From assembly GCA_001783715.1 (NCBI GenBank), contig MFNF01000040.1, positions 21,108 through 85,107 of the forward strand: a DNA stretch of 64,000 nt, in the 5' to 3' direction. A program made the translations under genes and the position numbers. Numbering within the stretch: the stretch's first letter is position 1; every line of letters begins with the position of its first letter. The DNA is from Candidatus Lambdaproteobacteria bacterium RIFOXYD2_FULL_56_26. GTDB lineage: Bacteria > SAR324 > XYD2-FULL-50-16. Shown here in pieces: positions 51,297 to 60,226 of the stretch. Under the pieces are notes generated by a model that saw nothing but the letters and a program-made list of their open reading frames with translations, did not search any database and was not told the DNA's origin.

Positions 51297-53888
51297 ATGG
51301 CTGAGGAATCCAACCGCCCCGTCGAGGGAAGTCAACCTGCCGCCCCCTTGGCGGACATTGACGGCGAAGCTTCTCCCGCAAAGGGATATGTCTCCCAATC
51401 CCGGAGTTTGACCAATCACCCCGGGGAGGTCCTGCCCGGCAGCCCCGAGTTCCGGGAAGTGGTGGAACGGTTTAAACGGCGGTTTGAACGGCGGATGAAC
51501 CGCACCTTGGGAAGGGACCTCAACTCGGCCAGCAAGCGGGACCGGTTTATGGCGCTGGCCTACACGATCCGGGACGAGATGATCGACAAGTGGATCAAAA
51601 CCCAGTCCCACTACTACGAGTCCAACCCCAAGCGGGTGTATTATCTGTCCTTGGAATTCCTGATGGGCCGCACCATGGGCAACGCCCTGCTCAACCTGGG
51701 GCTGACCGAAGCGGTGCGCCACGCCTTGAGCGAAATGGAAATGGACTTGGACATCCTTGAAGAATTGGAAAAAGATGCCGGGCTGGGCAACGGGGGCTTG
51801 GGCCGTCTGGCCGCTTGCTTCCTGGACAGTATGGCCACCATGGAACTTCCGGCTTATGGCTACGGGATTAGGTACGAATACGGGATGTTCAACCAAACCA
51901 TCGAAGGCCTGCAACAACGAGAGCATCCCGACAACTGGTTGCACGACGGCAATGCTTGGGAAATCGCTCGGCCCGAAGACTCCTATGAGGTCCACTTCGG
52001 GGGCCGGATCACCGGCTTTCGTAACGCCGTGGACCAGCACCGGGACATTTGGGAAGAAGGGGAACGGGTCAACGCCGTGGCGTATGACATGCCCATCCCC
52101 GGCTATGAAACCAAGACGGTAAACACCCTGAAGCTTTGGAGCGCCTACTCGACCGAGTCGTTCAACCTCCAGACCTTCAACGAAGGGAATTACATTGATG
52201 CCATTGTGGACAAGCACCAGTCGGAGGTTATCTCCAAGGTACTGTACCCCAACGACAAGAGCTACCAAGGCAAGGAACTGCGGCTCAAGCAGCAGTACTT
52301 CATGGTCTCGGCCAGTTTGCAGGACATCATCCGGCGGTTGGAAAAGTGTGGCGACACCATCCACAACATGCCCAACAAGGTGGCTATCCAGCTCAACGAC
52401 ACCCACCCTTCGATCGCCATTCCCGAATTGATGCGGTTGTTGTTGGACAAATACGGCTGCGGTTGGGATGAGGCCTGGGAAATCACCACCAACACCTTTG
52501 CCTACACCAACCACACCGTCTTGCCAGAAGCATTGGAAACTTGGCCGGCGCCGTTGGTGGCCCAGATTCTGCCCAGGCACATCCAGATCATCTACGAGAT
52601 CAACCAACGGTTCCTGGACCAAGTGGCCGCCTATTTCCCCGGCGATTTTGCCCGGCGGGCTCGGATGTCGATCATCGGCGAAGGGGAGCCCCAAGTGGTC
52701 CGTATGGCCCACTTGGCCATTGTGGGTGCCTACTCGGTCAACGGGGTGGCGGAGCTGCACACCAAGCTGTTGACCACCGGCATTTTTAAGGACTTTTTTG
52801 ACCTCTACCCCGGAAAGTTCAACAACAAAACCAACGGGATCACTCCCAGGCGCTGGCTCAAACACTGCAACCCGCTGCTTTCGGAGTTGATCACCAGTCG
52901 GATTGGGGAAGGTTGGGTCAAAAACCTTTATGAAATGACCAAACTGGAGCCCTTGGCCGAAGACCCCACCTTCCAGTCGGACTGGCGGAAGGTCAAACGG
53001 AAAAACAAGGCCGCCTTGGCCAACCTGATCCACGGGATTTGTAACGTCCAGGTCGAGACCGACAGTATCTTCGACGTTCAGGTCAAACGGGTCCATGAAT
53101 ACAAGCGGCAGCTGCTCAACATCCTGCATGTGATCACCTTGTACAACCGGATCAAGGACGGCCAGACCGAAGGATTCACCCCCAGAACGGTGATCTTCGG
53201 CGGCAAGGCGGCCCCTGGTTACCAAAGGGCCAAGGAAATCATCCACCTGATCAATGCGGTGGGGAATCTGGTCAACCGGGACCGCCGGGTGGGCCGTCTG
53301 ATGCGGGTGGTTTATCTGCCCAACTACGGCGTTTCTTTGGCGGAGCGGATTTTCCCCGGTTCCGACCTTTCCGAACAGATCTCCACCGCCGGGATGGAAG
53401 CTTCGGGGACCGGCAACATGAAGTTTGCCCTCAACGGCGCTTTGACCTTGGGCACCTTGGACGGGGCGAACATCGAGATCATGGAAGAGGTGCGGGACGA
53501 GAACATCTTCATCTGCGGCATGACCGAAGAGGAGATTCGGGCGCTGCGGGCCCAGGGCTACGACCCCAAGAAGTACCTGGAACAGGATTGGGAGCTCAAA
53601 CGTTGTCTCGAACAGATCCGGGACGGCTACTTCAGCCCCAACAAACCCGACCAGTTCCTGGGGATCTACAACGCTCTGGTCAATGAAGGTGACCAGTTCA
53701 TGATCTTGGCCGACTTCCGCAGTTATGTGGATACCCAGGCCAAGGTTGGCGAGGTGTACAAGGACCAAGCAACCTGGACCAAGATGTCGATCCTCAACGT
53801 GGCTCGGATCGGAAAGTTCAGCTCCGACCGGGTGATCGACCAATACGCCAAGGAAATTTGGGGGGTCGAAGCCTCCAAGGTGCTCTAG
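51297..53888 (+). CDS. glgP: Glycogen/maltodextrin phosphorylase
   Basis: Releases glucose-1-phosphate from alpha-1,4-glucans. 863 residues. VYYLSLEFLMGRTMGNALLNLG, GLGNGGLGRLAACFLDSMAT, YGYGIRYEYGMFNQ, AIQLNDTHPSIAIPELMR, NGITPRRWL, KRVHEYKRQLLN and the PLP-lysine region EASGTGNMKFALNGALTLGTLDGANIEI are all clear. The usual EASGTSNMK Ser is Gly here, as in many bacteria. GAGG lies a few bases before ATG 51297. No other glycogen gene is nearby. Confidence 0.95.
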   Translation: MAEESNRPVEGSQPAAPLADIDGEASPAKGYVSQSRSLTNHPGEVLPGSPEFREVVERFKRRFERRMNRTLGRDLNSASKRDRFMALAYTIRDEMIDKWIKTQSHYYESNPKRVYYLSLEFLMGRTMGNALLNLGLTEAVRHALSEMEMDLDILEELEKDAGLGNGGLGRLAACFLDSMATMELPAYGYGIRYEYGMFNQTIEGLQQREHPDNWLHDGNAWEIARPEDSYEVHFGGRITGFRNAVDQHRDIWEEGERVNAVAYDMPIPGYETKTVNTLKLWSAYSTESFNLQTFNEGNYIDAIVDKHQSEVISKVLYPNDKSYQGKELRLKQQYFMVSASLQDIIRRLEKCGDTIHNMPNKVAIQLNDTHPSIAIPELMRLLLDKYGCGWDEAWEITTNTFAYTNHTVLPEALETWPAPLVAQILPRHIQIIYEINQRFLDQVAAYFPGDFARRARMSIIGEGEPQVVRMAHLAIVGAYSVNGVAELHTKLLTTGIFKDFFDLYPGKFNNKTNGITPRRWLKHCNPLLSELITSRIGEGWVKNLYEMTKLEPLAEDPTFQSDWRKVKRKNKAALANLIHGICNVQVETDSIFDVQVKRVHEYKRQLLNILHVITLYNRIKDGQTEGFTPRTVIFGGKAAPGYQRAKEIIHLINAVGNLVNRDRRVGRLMRVVYLPNYGVSLAERIFPGSDLSEQISTAGMEASGTGNMKFALNGALTLGTLDGANIEIMEEVRDENIFICGMTEEEIRALRAQGYDPKKYLEQDWELKRCLEQIRDGYFSPNKPDQFLGIYNALVNEGDQFMILADFRSYVDTQAKVGEVYKDQATWTKMSILNVARIGKFSSDRVIDQYAKEIWGVEASKVL

Positions 53889-54054
53889 CCTTCTTCCGGC
53901 GGGCGGGGCCTTGCGCCCGGTCCGGCCAAGAAAGCCTTGGTTTTGGCCCCCTTTGGGGAACCGCCGGTTGGGGACCTGGGCTTCCAACCTACCCCAACCG
54001 GGACTCCGTACAATGGCCATTGCCGGGGGGCCGAAATTACGTTAGCCTTTGCCC

Positions 54055-54249
54055 ATGAACCTTCTGACAACCCTGATCGCCCTGGCGATGGTCGCAGATT
54101 CGCTGTTTGCCTTGGCCAACCAAGCAACCGTCCAGTCCTGGTTGAAGGAACATTTCCCGAACCTGAACGTCAGGAAGCTGGCGTGGGTCGAAGGAGCGGT
54201 CGGGGTTTTGATCCTGGCCCTCAAGTTAGCCACCTCCAGCCTGACCTAA
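54055..54249 (+). CDS. Small two-segment membrane protein (64 aa)
   Basis: ATG 54055 gives 64 residues with a hydrophobic start (LLTTLIALAMVADSLFAL) and end (EGAVGVLILALKLATSSL), joined by a basic loop (LKEHFPNLNVRKLAW). No family recognised. It ends 10 bases before the LytM-like gene, so co-expression is likely; that context supports it being real. Confidence 0.5.
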   Translation: MNLLTTLIALAMVADSLFALANQATVQSWLKEHFPNLNVRKLAWVEGAVGVLILALKLATSSLT

Positions 54250-54259
54250 ACAAAGGCCC

Positions 54260-55168
54260 ATGCTTTCCAAGTTCATCACCTTTATCCTGATCCCCGAGCG
54301 GACCGGCCAAGTCAAAAAGGCCCGGTTCACCTTCAAGAAGCTGTTGATCTACGGGTTTATCGGCCTTTTGGTGTTCAGCGGCTGGGCTTGGGTGATGTAC
54401 GACTACTTTTCCATCCGGTCCCGGTTGATCGACCTGGAAGAAAGCCAGCAGACCTACGATGAACAGCAAAAGCGGATCGAAGACTTTTACACCAGGTTCG
54501 ACCAAGCCCAGCTCCATTTTGACCACCTCAATTCGCTGTACGAAAAGCTCAAGAAGCTGACCAGTATGACCGCCCAAAGCCGGGACCGTGGCCTGGGCGC
54601 GGAGGGAGCGGAGTTGAAGGAAAAGCTGACCAAGGCCACCGAGAAGGGGGTTCTGGAGGTGATCGCTTCGGACCTGTCGGAGGTGGATGCCGACAAAAAG
54701 GTCCAGGAAGCAAGGTTTGCCCGGTTGTTGGACTTTTTTAAGGAAAACGCCAGCCCCATTACAAGGCTGCCCAGTGGCTGGCCGGTCAAGGGGTATGTGG
54801 TCAACGAATTTGGGGTGCTGCAGGACAGCTTTACCGGACAACTGCGGCCCCAACATGGGATCATCATTGCCACCCGAGCTTTTACCCCGGTGTACGCCCC
54901 CGCAGACGGGGTGGTGCAGTCGGCCGGAGAGGATGAGATCTATGGCGGCCTGATCGTCCTGGACCACGGCAACGGGATCCTCACCCACTACGGCTTTGTT
55001 TCCAACATTGAGGTCAAGGCGGGGGAAGTGGTGCGCCGGGGCCAAACCTTGGCCCAGATCCTCAACAACCAGCGCACCGCCGGACCGCAGCTTTATTATC
55101 AGGTGGATGTCAACGGAGTCCCCCAGAACCCGATCAGTTACATCAACCCCTTGAGCCTCAAGGACTGA
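54260..55168 (+). CDS. Degenerate LytM/M23 protein (EnvC-like)
   Basis: 302 residues. N-terminal membrane anchor (LLIYGFIGLLVFSGWAWVM), a coiled coil (~55-110), and a C-terminal LytM domain (~175-302: VYAPADGVVQSAGEDEIYGGLIVLDHGNGILTHYGF). The zinc ligands of active M23 peptidases look lost. The HxGxD motif reads QHGIIIA around His199, and the final HLHFE reads QLYYQV. EnvC-type proteins show the same kind of loss and act by activating amidases rather than cutting peptidoglycan. An envelope or division role is inferred. Confidence 0.75.
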   Translation: MLSKFITFILIPERTGQVKKARFTFKKLLIYGFIGLLVFSGWAWVMYDYFSIRSRLIDLEESQQTYDEQQKRIEDFYTRFDQAQLHFDHLNSLYEKLKKLTSMTAQSRDRGLGAEGAELKEKLTKATEKGVLEVIASDLSEVDADKKVQEARFARLLDFFKENASPITRLPSGWPVKGYVVNEFGVLQDSFTGQLRPQHGIIIATRAFTPVYAPADGVVQSAGEDEIYGGLIVLDHGNGILTHYGFVSNIEVKAGEVVRRGQTLAQILNNQRTAGPQLYYQVDVNGVPQNPISYINPLSLKD

Positions 55169-55179
55169 CCCGGAAGGCT

Positions 55180-55413
55180 CTAGTCCTTGCTGGGGTTGCC
55201 CGCATCCGGCCCGGCATCTTGGCCTTCGACCATTTCCTGGTCGATCAGGTCTTGGATGCAGCCGTCGATAAAGTCCTCAACCTCCTCAACCGCTACCTTC
55301 TGTTCTTTGGCCAACTTCCGGCATTGTTTCTCATACTTGCTTTCGTCCTCTTGGGCGTGGGCATTGAGGCCAAGGAAACAAAAACCTACCAGGATCAAGA
55401 GTGCTTTTTTCAT
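55180..55413 (-). CDS. Small exported protein (77 aa)
   Basis: ATG 55413 with AAGGAA upstream. A clear signal peptide (KKALLILVGFCFLGLNAHAQ) is followed by a short acidic, two-cysteine mature part (YEKQCRKLAKEQKV, DFIDGCIQDLIDQEM). No family recognised. Convergent with the LytM-like gene. Confidence 0.65.
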   Translation of the reverse strand: MKKALLILVGFCFLGLNAHAQEDESKYEKQCRKLAKEQKVAVEEVEDFIDGCIQDLIDQEMVEGQDAGPDAGNPSKD

Positions 55414-55541
55414 GGTTCCTTTTGATGGGGGACAGGGGGGATAGAACTCTTACGCCATTGCTGTACCGCAAAAATGGGCTTGAGGCCAAGGAGAAAATCG
55501 CTTCTCTTGCGGGATTGTGGTGCCGGAGGTGGGCTTGCCCT

Positions 55542-55596
55542 TTTGGACTGGCCTGGGGCGGGATGGGGCCGCCACCGGTTTGGACTGGCCTGGGGC
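55542..55596 (+). repeat. 18-bp direct repeat
   Basis: TTTGGACTGGCCTGGGGC occurs at 55542-55559 and again at 55579-55596, 37 bases apart, in a G-rich gap (55414-55633) between two small minus-strand genes. No gene is supported in the gap. Confidence 0.75.
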
Positions 55597-55633
55597 TTGG
55601 GAGCCCCCCTTGGGTCAAACCCGAAGCCGGACC

Positions 55634-56284
55634 TTAGGGGCCGGTATCCCAGCGGTCCAATGGCCGGACCAACCAACCGGTGCCGGTCTCCAGATCTGCC
55701 AAAACCAGGAAATACCGCTCCACCGGACCTTGGGAAACCTGGAGCAACAGGTCTTCTCCCCCCTGCCCGTCCAAATCCCCCCAGGCGACCCAACGTAATT
55801 CCATCTGTTGGGTAGGGGCCTCCAGTTGGCTGGCCAGGTTCTGGGGCTTCAAGATGCCCCGCAGGTGCATAGCCAATTCCTTCAGGTTGTTGGCCCCGGT
55901 TTGGCTGAAGGGCTCGTATGCCCCCAGGTCCAATTCTTCCAAGACTGGAAACTCGGTCGGTTTGGGGCTGGGTTTGGCGTGGGTGAACAGGTTGAGCAGG
56001 AGACAATCTCGGTACTCAAAGGCGGCCTTGAAGTCCGCTGCCCCCTGGGGCTGGTATCCTCCCTTTTGGGCGGCCAGATAGTCCTTGCAGTCTTTGACCG
56101 GCATGGAAAGCCTGCCGTCCGGGTCTTCCGGGGCGGAAAAGACTGCGGCGGTCCGTTTGAGCCGGAACTGGGCCTCCGGGTCGGGAAAGCGGTCCAGGAA
56201 CCGAGGGTCCAAAAAACCGACCTGGGCAAAAAGATTGGGGACCCAGAGCAACAAGGCGATCAGGCCAAAGGGGATGGATTTCAA
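55634..56284 (-). CDS. Exported protein of unknown function
   Basis: 216 residues with a signal peptide (KSIPFGLIALLLWVPNLFAQ). The mature protein has two cysteines (KDCKDY, RDCLLL) and, near the end, WVAWGDLDGQGGEDLLLQVSQG, similar to FG-GAP/VCBS-type calcium-loop segments (DLDGxGxxD). It follows the TonB-like gene on the same strand, overlapping its stop by four bases. Function unknown. Confidence 0.65.
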   Translation of the reverse strand: MKSIPFGLIALLLWVPNLFAQVGFLDPRFLDRFPDPEAQFRLKRTAAVFSAPEDPDGRLSMPVKDCKDYLAAQKGGYQPQGAADFKAAFEYRDCLLLNLFTHAKPSPKPTEFPVLEELDLGAYEPFSQTGANNLKELAMHLRGILKPQNLASQLEAPTQQMELRWVAWGDLDGQGGEDLLLQVSQGPVERYFLVLADLETGTGWLVRPLDRWDTGP

Positions 56285-57090
56285 CGGACCTTGCGGGTTA
56301 AAGTGAAGTGGATGATCCCTCGCTGGGGCTTGGCTCCCGGCATGGGTTTAAAACGATACTGGCCCAAAAGTTCAATGGCCAAGGCTTCCAAAGCGGGAGC
56401 ACCTTTTTTGAGCGGCGCAATCTCTTCGACCGACCCGTTGCTCAAGACCACAAAGGACAAGGAAACGGTAACGTCTCGCTCCAAGTCCAGGTTTGGAGCG
56501 GAGGGGCGGAAGATCACCTCCCGGCCTTGGGCTTCCCCTTCGATGGGGTCCAGGTTCCCTTTCCCGGTGGCAGGGGTGCCGGGGGCCTTAGCGTCCACCT
56601 TGGCCGTGACCCCCACCCGACCGAGCACCGGGCCGGAAGCCTGGGGGCTCAACCCTTGGGGGGCAACCGAACCGGCGGCGAGGCCCACCGGTTTGCCCGG
56701 TTCGGCGAGGCTCCCCAGCCCGGTTTGGGGTTTTGGGGGGCTCTGGTCACCCAGCGGTGCCGGACCCACCAGCCGAACCTCGGTTTCCCCCAACGCCAAT
56801 TCCCCGGCACTGGAACCAAAGGGGGCTGGGGCCAAGTTCAGGCTCGGCTTGGGGGCCGGAACCGGGGCGGCTGGAACCTCGGGAGGGTCGGCCAGGAGCA
56901 ATTGGGGTTTGGTTTGGGCGGGGACCGCCACCGGCTCTACCGGCAAAACCGGCTCGGGGGGCAAAAGGTTGACCTCAAACACCGGCAAAGGTGTATTGGT
57001 CTTGGGCAAAAAGGTTTGGAGAAACAGAAAAAAGAGCAGGTGAAACCCAAGGGAGAGTGCCAAAAATTTGGGTAGCCTTCCTTGCAACAT
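56281..57090 (-). CDS. TonB-like energy transducer protein
   Basis: About 269 residues from ATG 57090. One N-terminal membrane segment (LGFHLLFFLFLQTF), a long Pro/Ala-rich periplasmic spacer, and a C-terminal TonB-like domain (VTVSLSFVVLSNGSVEEIAPLKKGAPALEALAIELLGQYRFKPM). TonB proteins carry proton-motive energy to outer-membrane receptors, normally with ExbB-ExbD. None of those, nor a receptor, is in the window. A GTG start at 57126 would lie inside the hairpin at 57106-57133, so ATG 57090 is preferred. Confidence 0.7.
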   Translation of the reverse strand: MLQGRLPKFLALSLGFHLLFFLFLQTFLPKTNTPLPVFEVNLLPPEPVLPVEPVAVPAQTKPQLLLADPPEVPAAPVPAPKPSLNLAPAPFGSSAGELALGETEVRLVGPAPLGDQSPPKPQTGLGSLAEPGKPVGLAAGSVAPQGLSPQASGPVLGRVGVTAKVDAKAPGTPATGKGNLDPIEGEAQGREVIFRPSAPNLDLERDVTVSLSFVVLSNGSVEEIAPLKKGAPALEALAIELLGQYRFKPMPGAKPQRGIIHFTLTRKVR

Positions 57091-57105
57091 CTGAGAGGGG
57101 GGAGA

Positions 57106-57133
57106 CCCCAGGGTGAGTAGCCCCACCCTGGGG
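57106..57133 (-). terminator. Hairpin between rpsA and the TonB-like gene
   Basis: A perfect 10-bp stem, CCCCAGGGTG (57106-57115) with CACCCTGGGG (57124-57133), loop eight bases. On the minus strand it lies just after rpsA and is followed by a pyrimidine-rich rather than pure T tail, so termination strength is uncertain. Confidence 0.55.
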
Positions 57134-57158
57134 GTTGAGTAGGAAAGTGAAGCCCTAG

Positions 57159-58856
57159 TTAGGCTTCAGAGCCCTGGGAACCAGCTTCCGCTTCTGCTTG
57201 AGCCATCAATTCGCTGATGGGGGTCAAGGTACCGTCTTCACCGATCAACCCAACCACCGAAAGTCCCAAGCGGCGCTCGGAGGGCTTGATGTTGATCACT
57301 TTGGCCTGGATGTGGCTGCCCAAGGGGTAAAACCGGGTCAGGTTTTTCTTGGCCACTTCCTTGTCCAACTCGCTGACGTGGACCAGTCCTTCAATGCCCG
57401 GCTTGATTTCCACGAAGACACCAAAGTCGGCGACATGAACCACCTGACCGGTTACATCGTCCCCTTCTTCAATGTCGGATTCGATGTTCTCCCAGGGGTC
57501 TTCTTCCATCTGCTTGATCCCCAAAGAAAGCCTTTGGTTGTCAACGTCGATGTTGAGGATCTTGACATCAATCTCGTCGCCTTTTTTGTACAATTCATGG
57601 GGGTTCCGTTGCCGCTGGCTCCAGGACATGTCGGAGACGTGGACCAACCCATCGATCCCTTCTTCCAGGCCTACAAAGATCCCGAAGTCGGTGATATTGC
57701 GGATCTGGCCGCGAACCACAGTGCCCGAGGGCTTGGTTTCGGCGACTTCCTTCCAGGGGTTGGACATGGCTTCTTTCATCGACAGGCTGATCCGGCGATT
57801 TTCCACGTCCAGTTCCTTGATGATGGCGCTGATCTCTTCGCCCAAGTTGACCACCGAAGAAGGCTGGCGAACTTTTTTGGTCCAGGACATTTCGGAAACG
57901 TGGATCAAACCTTCGACCCCTTCTTCAATTTCGATGAAGGCACCGTAGTTGGTCAGGCTGACCACCTTGCCGTTGACTTCGGTACCCACGGGGTACTTGG
58001 CAGCCACAGCGTCCCAGGGGTTTTTGGATTTTTGTTTGAGGCCCAGGGAGACTTTTTCTTCCTTCTCGTCAAACTTGAGCACCAAGACTTCGATCTCGTC
58101 CCCGATGCTGTACATTTCCGAGGGGTGAACGATCCGGCCCCAGGTCATGTCGGTGATGTGCAACAGACCATCGACCCCGCCCAGGTCCACAAAGATCCCG
58201 TAGTCGGTGATGTTTTTGACGTGCCCTTTGATGAGTGCACCTTCCTTGAGCATTTCCAAGGTTTTCTTGCGCTGCTCGGCCCGGTCGGCTTCCAGGATGG
58301 CCCGGCGGCTGAGGACGATGTTGCCCCTTTTGGGGTTGTACTTGAGGATCTTGAAGTCGAACCGCTCGCCGATCAGCTTGTCCAGGTTGCGGACCGGCCG
58401 CAGGTCCACTTGAGAACCGGGCAGGAACGCCTTGATCCCGATGTCCACCGAGAGACCACCTTTGATTCTGGCGGTGATGACCCCAGAAACGGTGCCGTCC
58501 TTCTCGAAAACCTGACCCACGTCTTCCCAGACCCGCAGCTTGACCGCCTTGTCCTTGGAAACCACGACCTGTCCGTCTTCGTCTTCAAACTTCTCGACGT
58601 AGATTTCAACTTGGGAGCCGATTTCGGCGTGGAAGGTTCCTTGTTCGTCGATGAATTCGGCTTTGGGGATCTGGCCTTCAGATTTGTACCCAAAGTCAAC
58701 GGTGACAAAGTCCTTACCGATCCTGGTGATTTTACCGGCAACGATGGTGTTTTCGTTTAAGGTAGCCAGGTTGGCTTCGACCATCGCATCAAAGTCAATT
58801 TCCTCTTCCAGGAATTGGATCTGGTGGTCGGCAATTTGGGAGGCTTTCAAAACCAT
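57159..58856 (-). CDS. rpsA: 30S ribosomal protein S1
   Basis: 565 residues with six S1 RNA-binding domains. Examples: VAGKITRIGKDFVTVDFGYKSEG, SVDIGIKAFLPGSQVDLRPV, GHVKNITDYGIFVDLGGVDGLLHITDM, NGKVVSLTNYGAFIEIEEGVEGLIHVSEMSW, and two more of the same pattern. It brings mRNA to the 30S subunit. The ATG lacks a strong Shine-Dalgarno, as is usual for rpsA, which regulates its own translation. Cmk, a common upstream neighbour, is not present. Confidence 0.96.
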   Translation of the reverse strand: MVLKASQIADHQIQFLEEEIDFDAMVEANLATLNENTIVAGKITRIGKDFVTVDFGYKSEGQIPKAEFIDEQGTFHAEIGSQVEIYVEKFEDEDGQVVVSKDKAVKLRVWEDVGQVFEKDGTVSGVITARIKGGLSVDIGIKAFLPGSQVDLRPVRNLDKLIGERFDFKILKYNPKRGNIVLSRRAILEADRAEQRKKTLEMLKEGALIKGHVKNITDYGIFVDLGGVDGLLHITDMTWGRIVHPSEMYSIGDEIEVLVLKFDEKEEKVSLGLKQKSKNPWDAVAAKYPVGTEVNGKVVSLTNYGAFIEIEEGVEGLIHVSEMSWTKKVRQPSSVVNLGEEISAIIKELDVENRRISLSMKEAMSNPWKEVAETKPSGTVVRGQIRNITDFGIFVGLEEGIDGLVHVSDMSWSQRQRNPHELYKKGDEIDVKILNIDVDNQRLSLGIKQMEEDPWENIESDIEEGDDVTGQVVHVADFGVFVEIKPGIEGLVHVSELDKEVAKKNLTRFYPLGSHIQAKVINIKPSERRLGLSVVGLIGEDGTLTPISELMAQAEAEAGSQGSEA

Positions 58857-58962
58857 GGGGGGAATCTAGGGATAAAGGGTTACCGTTTCCGGTTTGGGCT
58901 GGTACAGGGCGCACCTAGCGTTAGTCTTGGATTATCGCCAACCTTCTGGTTTCCCGTCAACC

Positions 58963-59003
58963 AAAAAAAACAACTAGGCCCAGGGGACGAATCCCCGTGG
59001 GCC
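58963..59003 (-). terminator. Rho-independent terminator after the lipoprotein operon
   Basis: Read on the minus strand: GGCCCAC-GGGGA, loop TTCG, TCCCC-TGGGCC, then TAGTTGTTTTTTTT. The arms are 58977-58987 and 58992-59003. It ends transcription from the genes at 59090-62597. Confidence 0.8.
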
Positions 59004-59089
59004 TTTGCTTTGCCTTCACCCTTTGGATCAGCCGGGGCCAGACGATGAAACAGCCCCGCCCTACCGAAAGGACGGGGCCAAGGGGCGGT

Positions 59090-60226
59090 TTACTGCCCGC
59101 TTTGGAGGGACTGCCGGGCCAAGGCTTCCAAGAACCGCTGGTTTTTGGGGTCTTGGTCGAGGCCTTTTTGGAACTGCCGTTTGGCATTGGAAACCTCGCC
59201 CATTGCTTCGTAGGCAACCCCCAGATTGTAGAGGTCATCGGAGCCCAAGGGCTGGGGCAGGGATTCCAATCGGTTGATCGCTTGGTTGAACGCCCCCGCC
59301 TTGATCAGCACCGAGGCTTGGCCGTCCCCGCCACTGACGTTGAGGGCAAAGGGCACGGTGTGACGGCTGATCCGGCGCACAAAACGCTCCCCCAACTCCT
59401 GGGACAACAAGCTACGTACATCTGCCGCCAACAGGGGGACTTGGTCGTCCTGGTTGAGGTGGTACCCTTTGGCCAAATATTCCTCCGGGTTTTGCTGTTT
59501 GAGCGCCATCCGTTGGGCGATTTCATCCGCCTGGGCAAACAGGCCGGGGTTCTTGAGCCCCAGGTTTTCAAAGCCTTGGACCAAAGGAGGGGACAGCACC
59601 GAAAGCTCCGGTTTACCGCCCCACTTTTGGTGCCAATAGACACCCAAGGCTTGGGGGGCCACCAAGGCGCTTTGGTCGCTCGCCCGGACCAGCTCGAAGG
59701 TCACTTCTAATGCCCCGGCCCGCTCCTGGTAGGGAGTGGGGACCACAAAACCCTTGCCTTGGGATTCGGCTAGGGCTGCAATGCCCGAGCCTGCTGCTGC
59801 CCCCAAAAGGTCGGCGGCGCTGTCGAGTCCCTTCTTCTTGGCCAAAAGGACGTAAAAGACCTTGTCCGCTCCTTGGGCATCCAGTTCGTAGTACCGGACC
59901 CTGCCCTTGAGCAACGCCGTTTTCCCCGCTTCGGGCAACCGGCCTTGCAGCCCCGAAGGAGGGATCAACCGAAAGTCCCCGCCTTTGGAAAGCTCCGCCA
60001 AAACCTGGGCCCTGACCTGGGCGGCCAAGGGCTGGTTGGCCTTGAGCAGACCGGGTTGTGCCGGACCTTCCAGGGGTTGGCCCAGTTCATCGGTAAAGTC
60101 TTCAACCACCAGATTGTCCATCTCTTCGACCGCCAATTCCGGTCCCTTGGTGGAGTACAAGGTCAGGTCCGGGGCACAACCGACCAACAAGGCCAGGACC
60201 AATGTCGCCCAAAGAATCCGGCTCAT
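59090..60226 (-). CDS. CsgG-like/TPR lipoprotein, paralog 1
   Basis: 378 residues with a lipobox (LVLALLVGC, Cys at residue 17). The front ~260 residues have the outline of CsgG-type assembly lipoproteins: LAAQVRAQVLAELSKGGDF...GKTALLKGRVRYY, with a glycine-rich AAGSGIAAL stretch. The back third reads FVRRISRHTVPFALNVSGGDGQASVLIKAGAFNQAINRL...DDLYNLGVAYEAMGE, a TPR-like tail shared with the two genes upstream on the same strand. The start overlaps the previous stop by four bases. Likely role: outer-membrane scaffold; substrate unknown. Confidence 0.7.
   Translation of the reverse strand: MSRILWATLVLALLVGCAPDLTLYSTKGPELAVEEMDNLVVEDFTDELGQPLEGPAQPGLLKANQPLAAQVRAQVLAELSKGGDFRLIPPSGLQGRLPEAGKTALLKGRVRYYELDAQGADKVFYVLLAKKKGLDSAADLLGAAAGSGIAALAESQGKGFVVPTPYQERAGALEVTFELVRASDQSALVAPQALGVYWHQKWGGKPELSVLSPPLVQGFENLGLKNPGLFAQADEIAQRMALKQQNPEEYLAKGYHLNQDDQVPLLAADVRSLLSQELGERFVRRISRHTVPFALNVSGGDGQASVLIKAGAFNQAINRLESLPQPLGSDDLYNLGVAYEAMGEVSNAKRQFQKGLDQDPKNQRFLEALARQSLQSGQ

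Noticed and set aside
51282..54020. Minus-strand open frame of 912 codons opposite glgP
   Set aside because: It mirrors a clear glycogen phosphorylase, lacks any domain, and is explained by the G+C-rich codon pattern of the real gene.
57198..58760. Plus-strand open frame of 520 codons opposite rpsA
   Set aside because: Antisense shadow of ribosomal protein S1; its apparent repeats are the S1 repeats read backwards.
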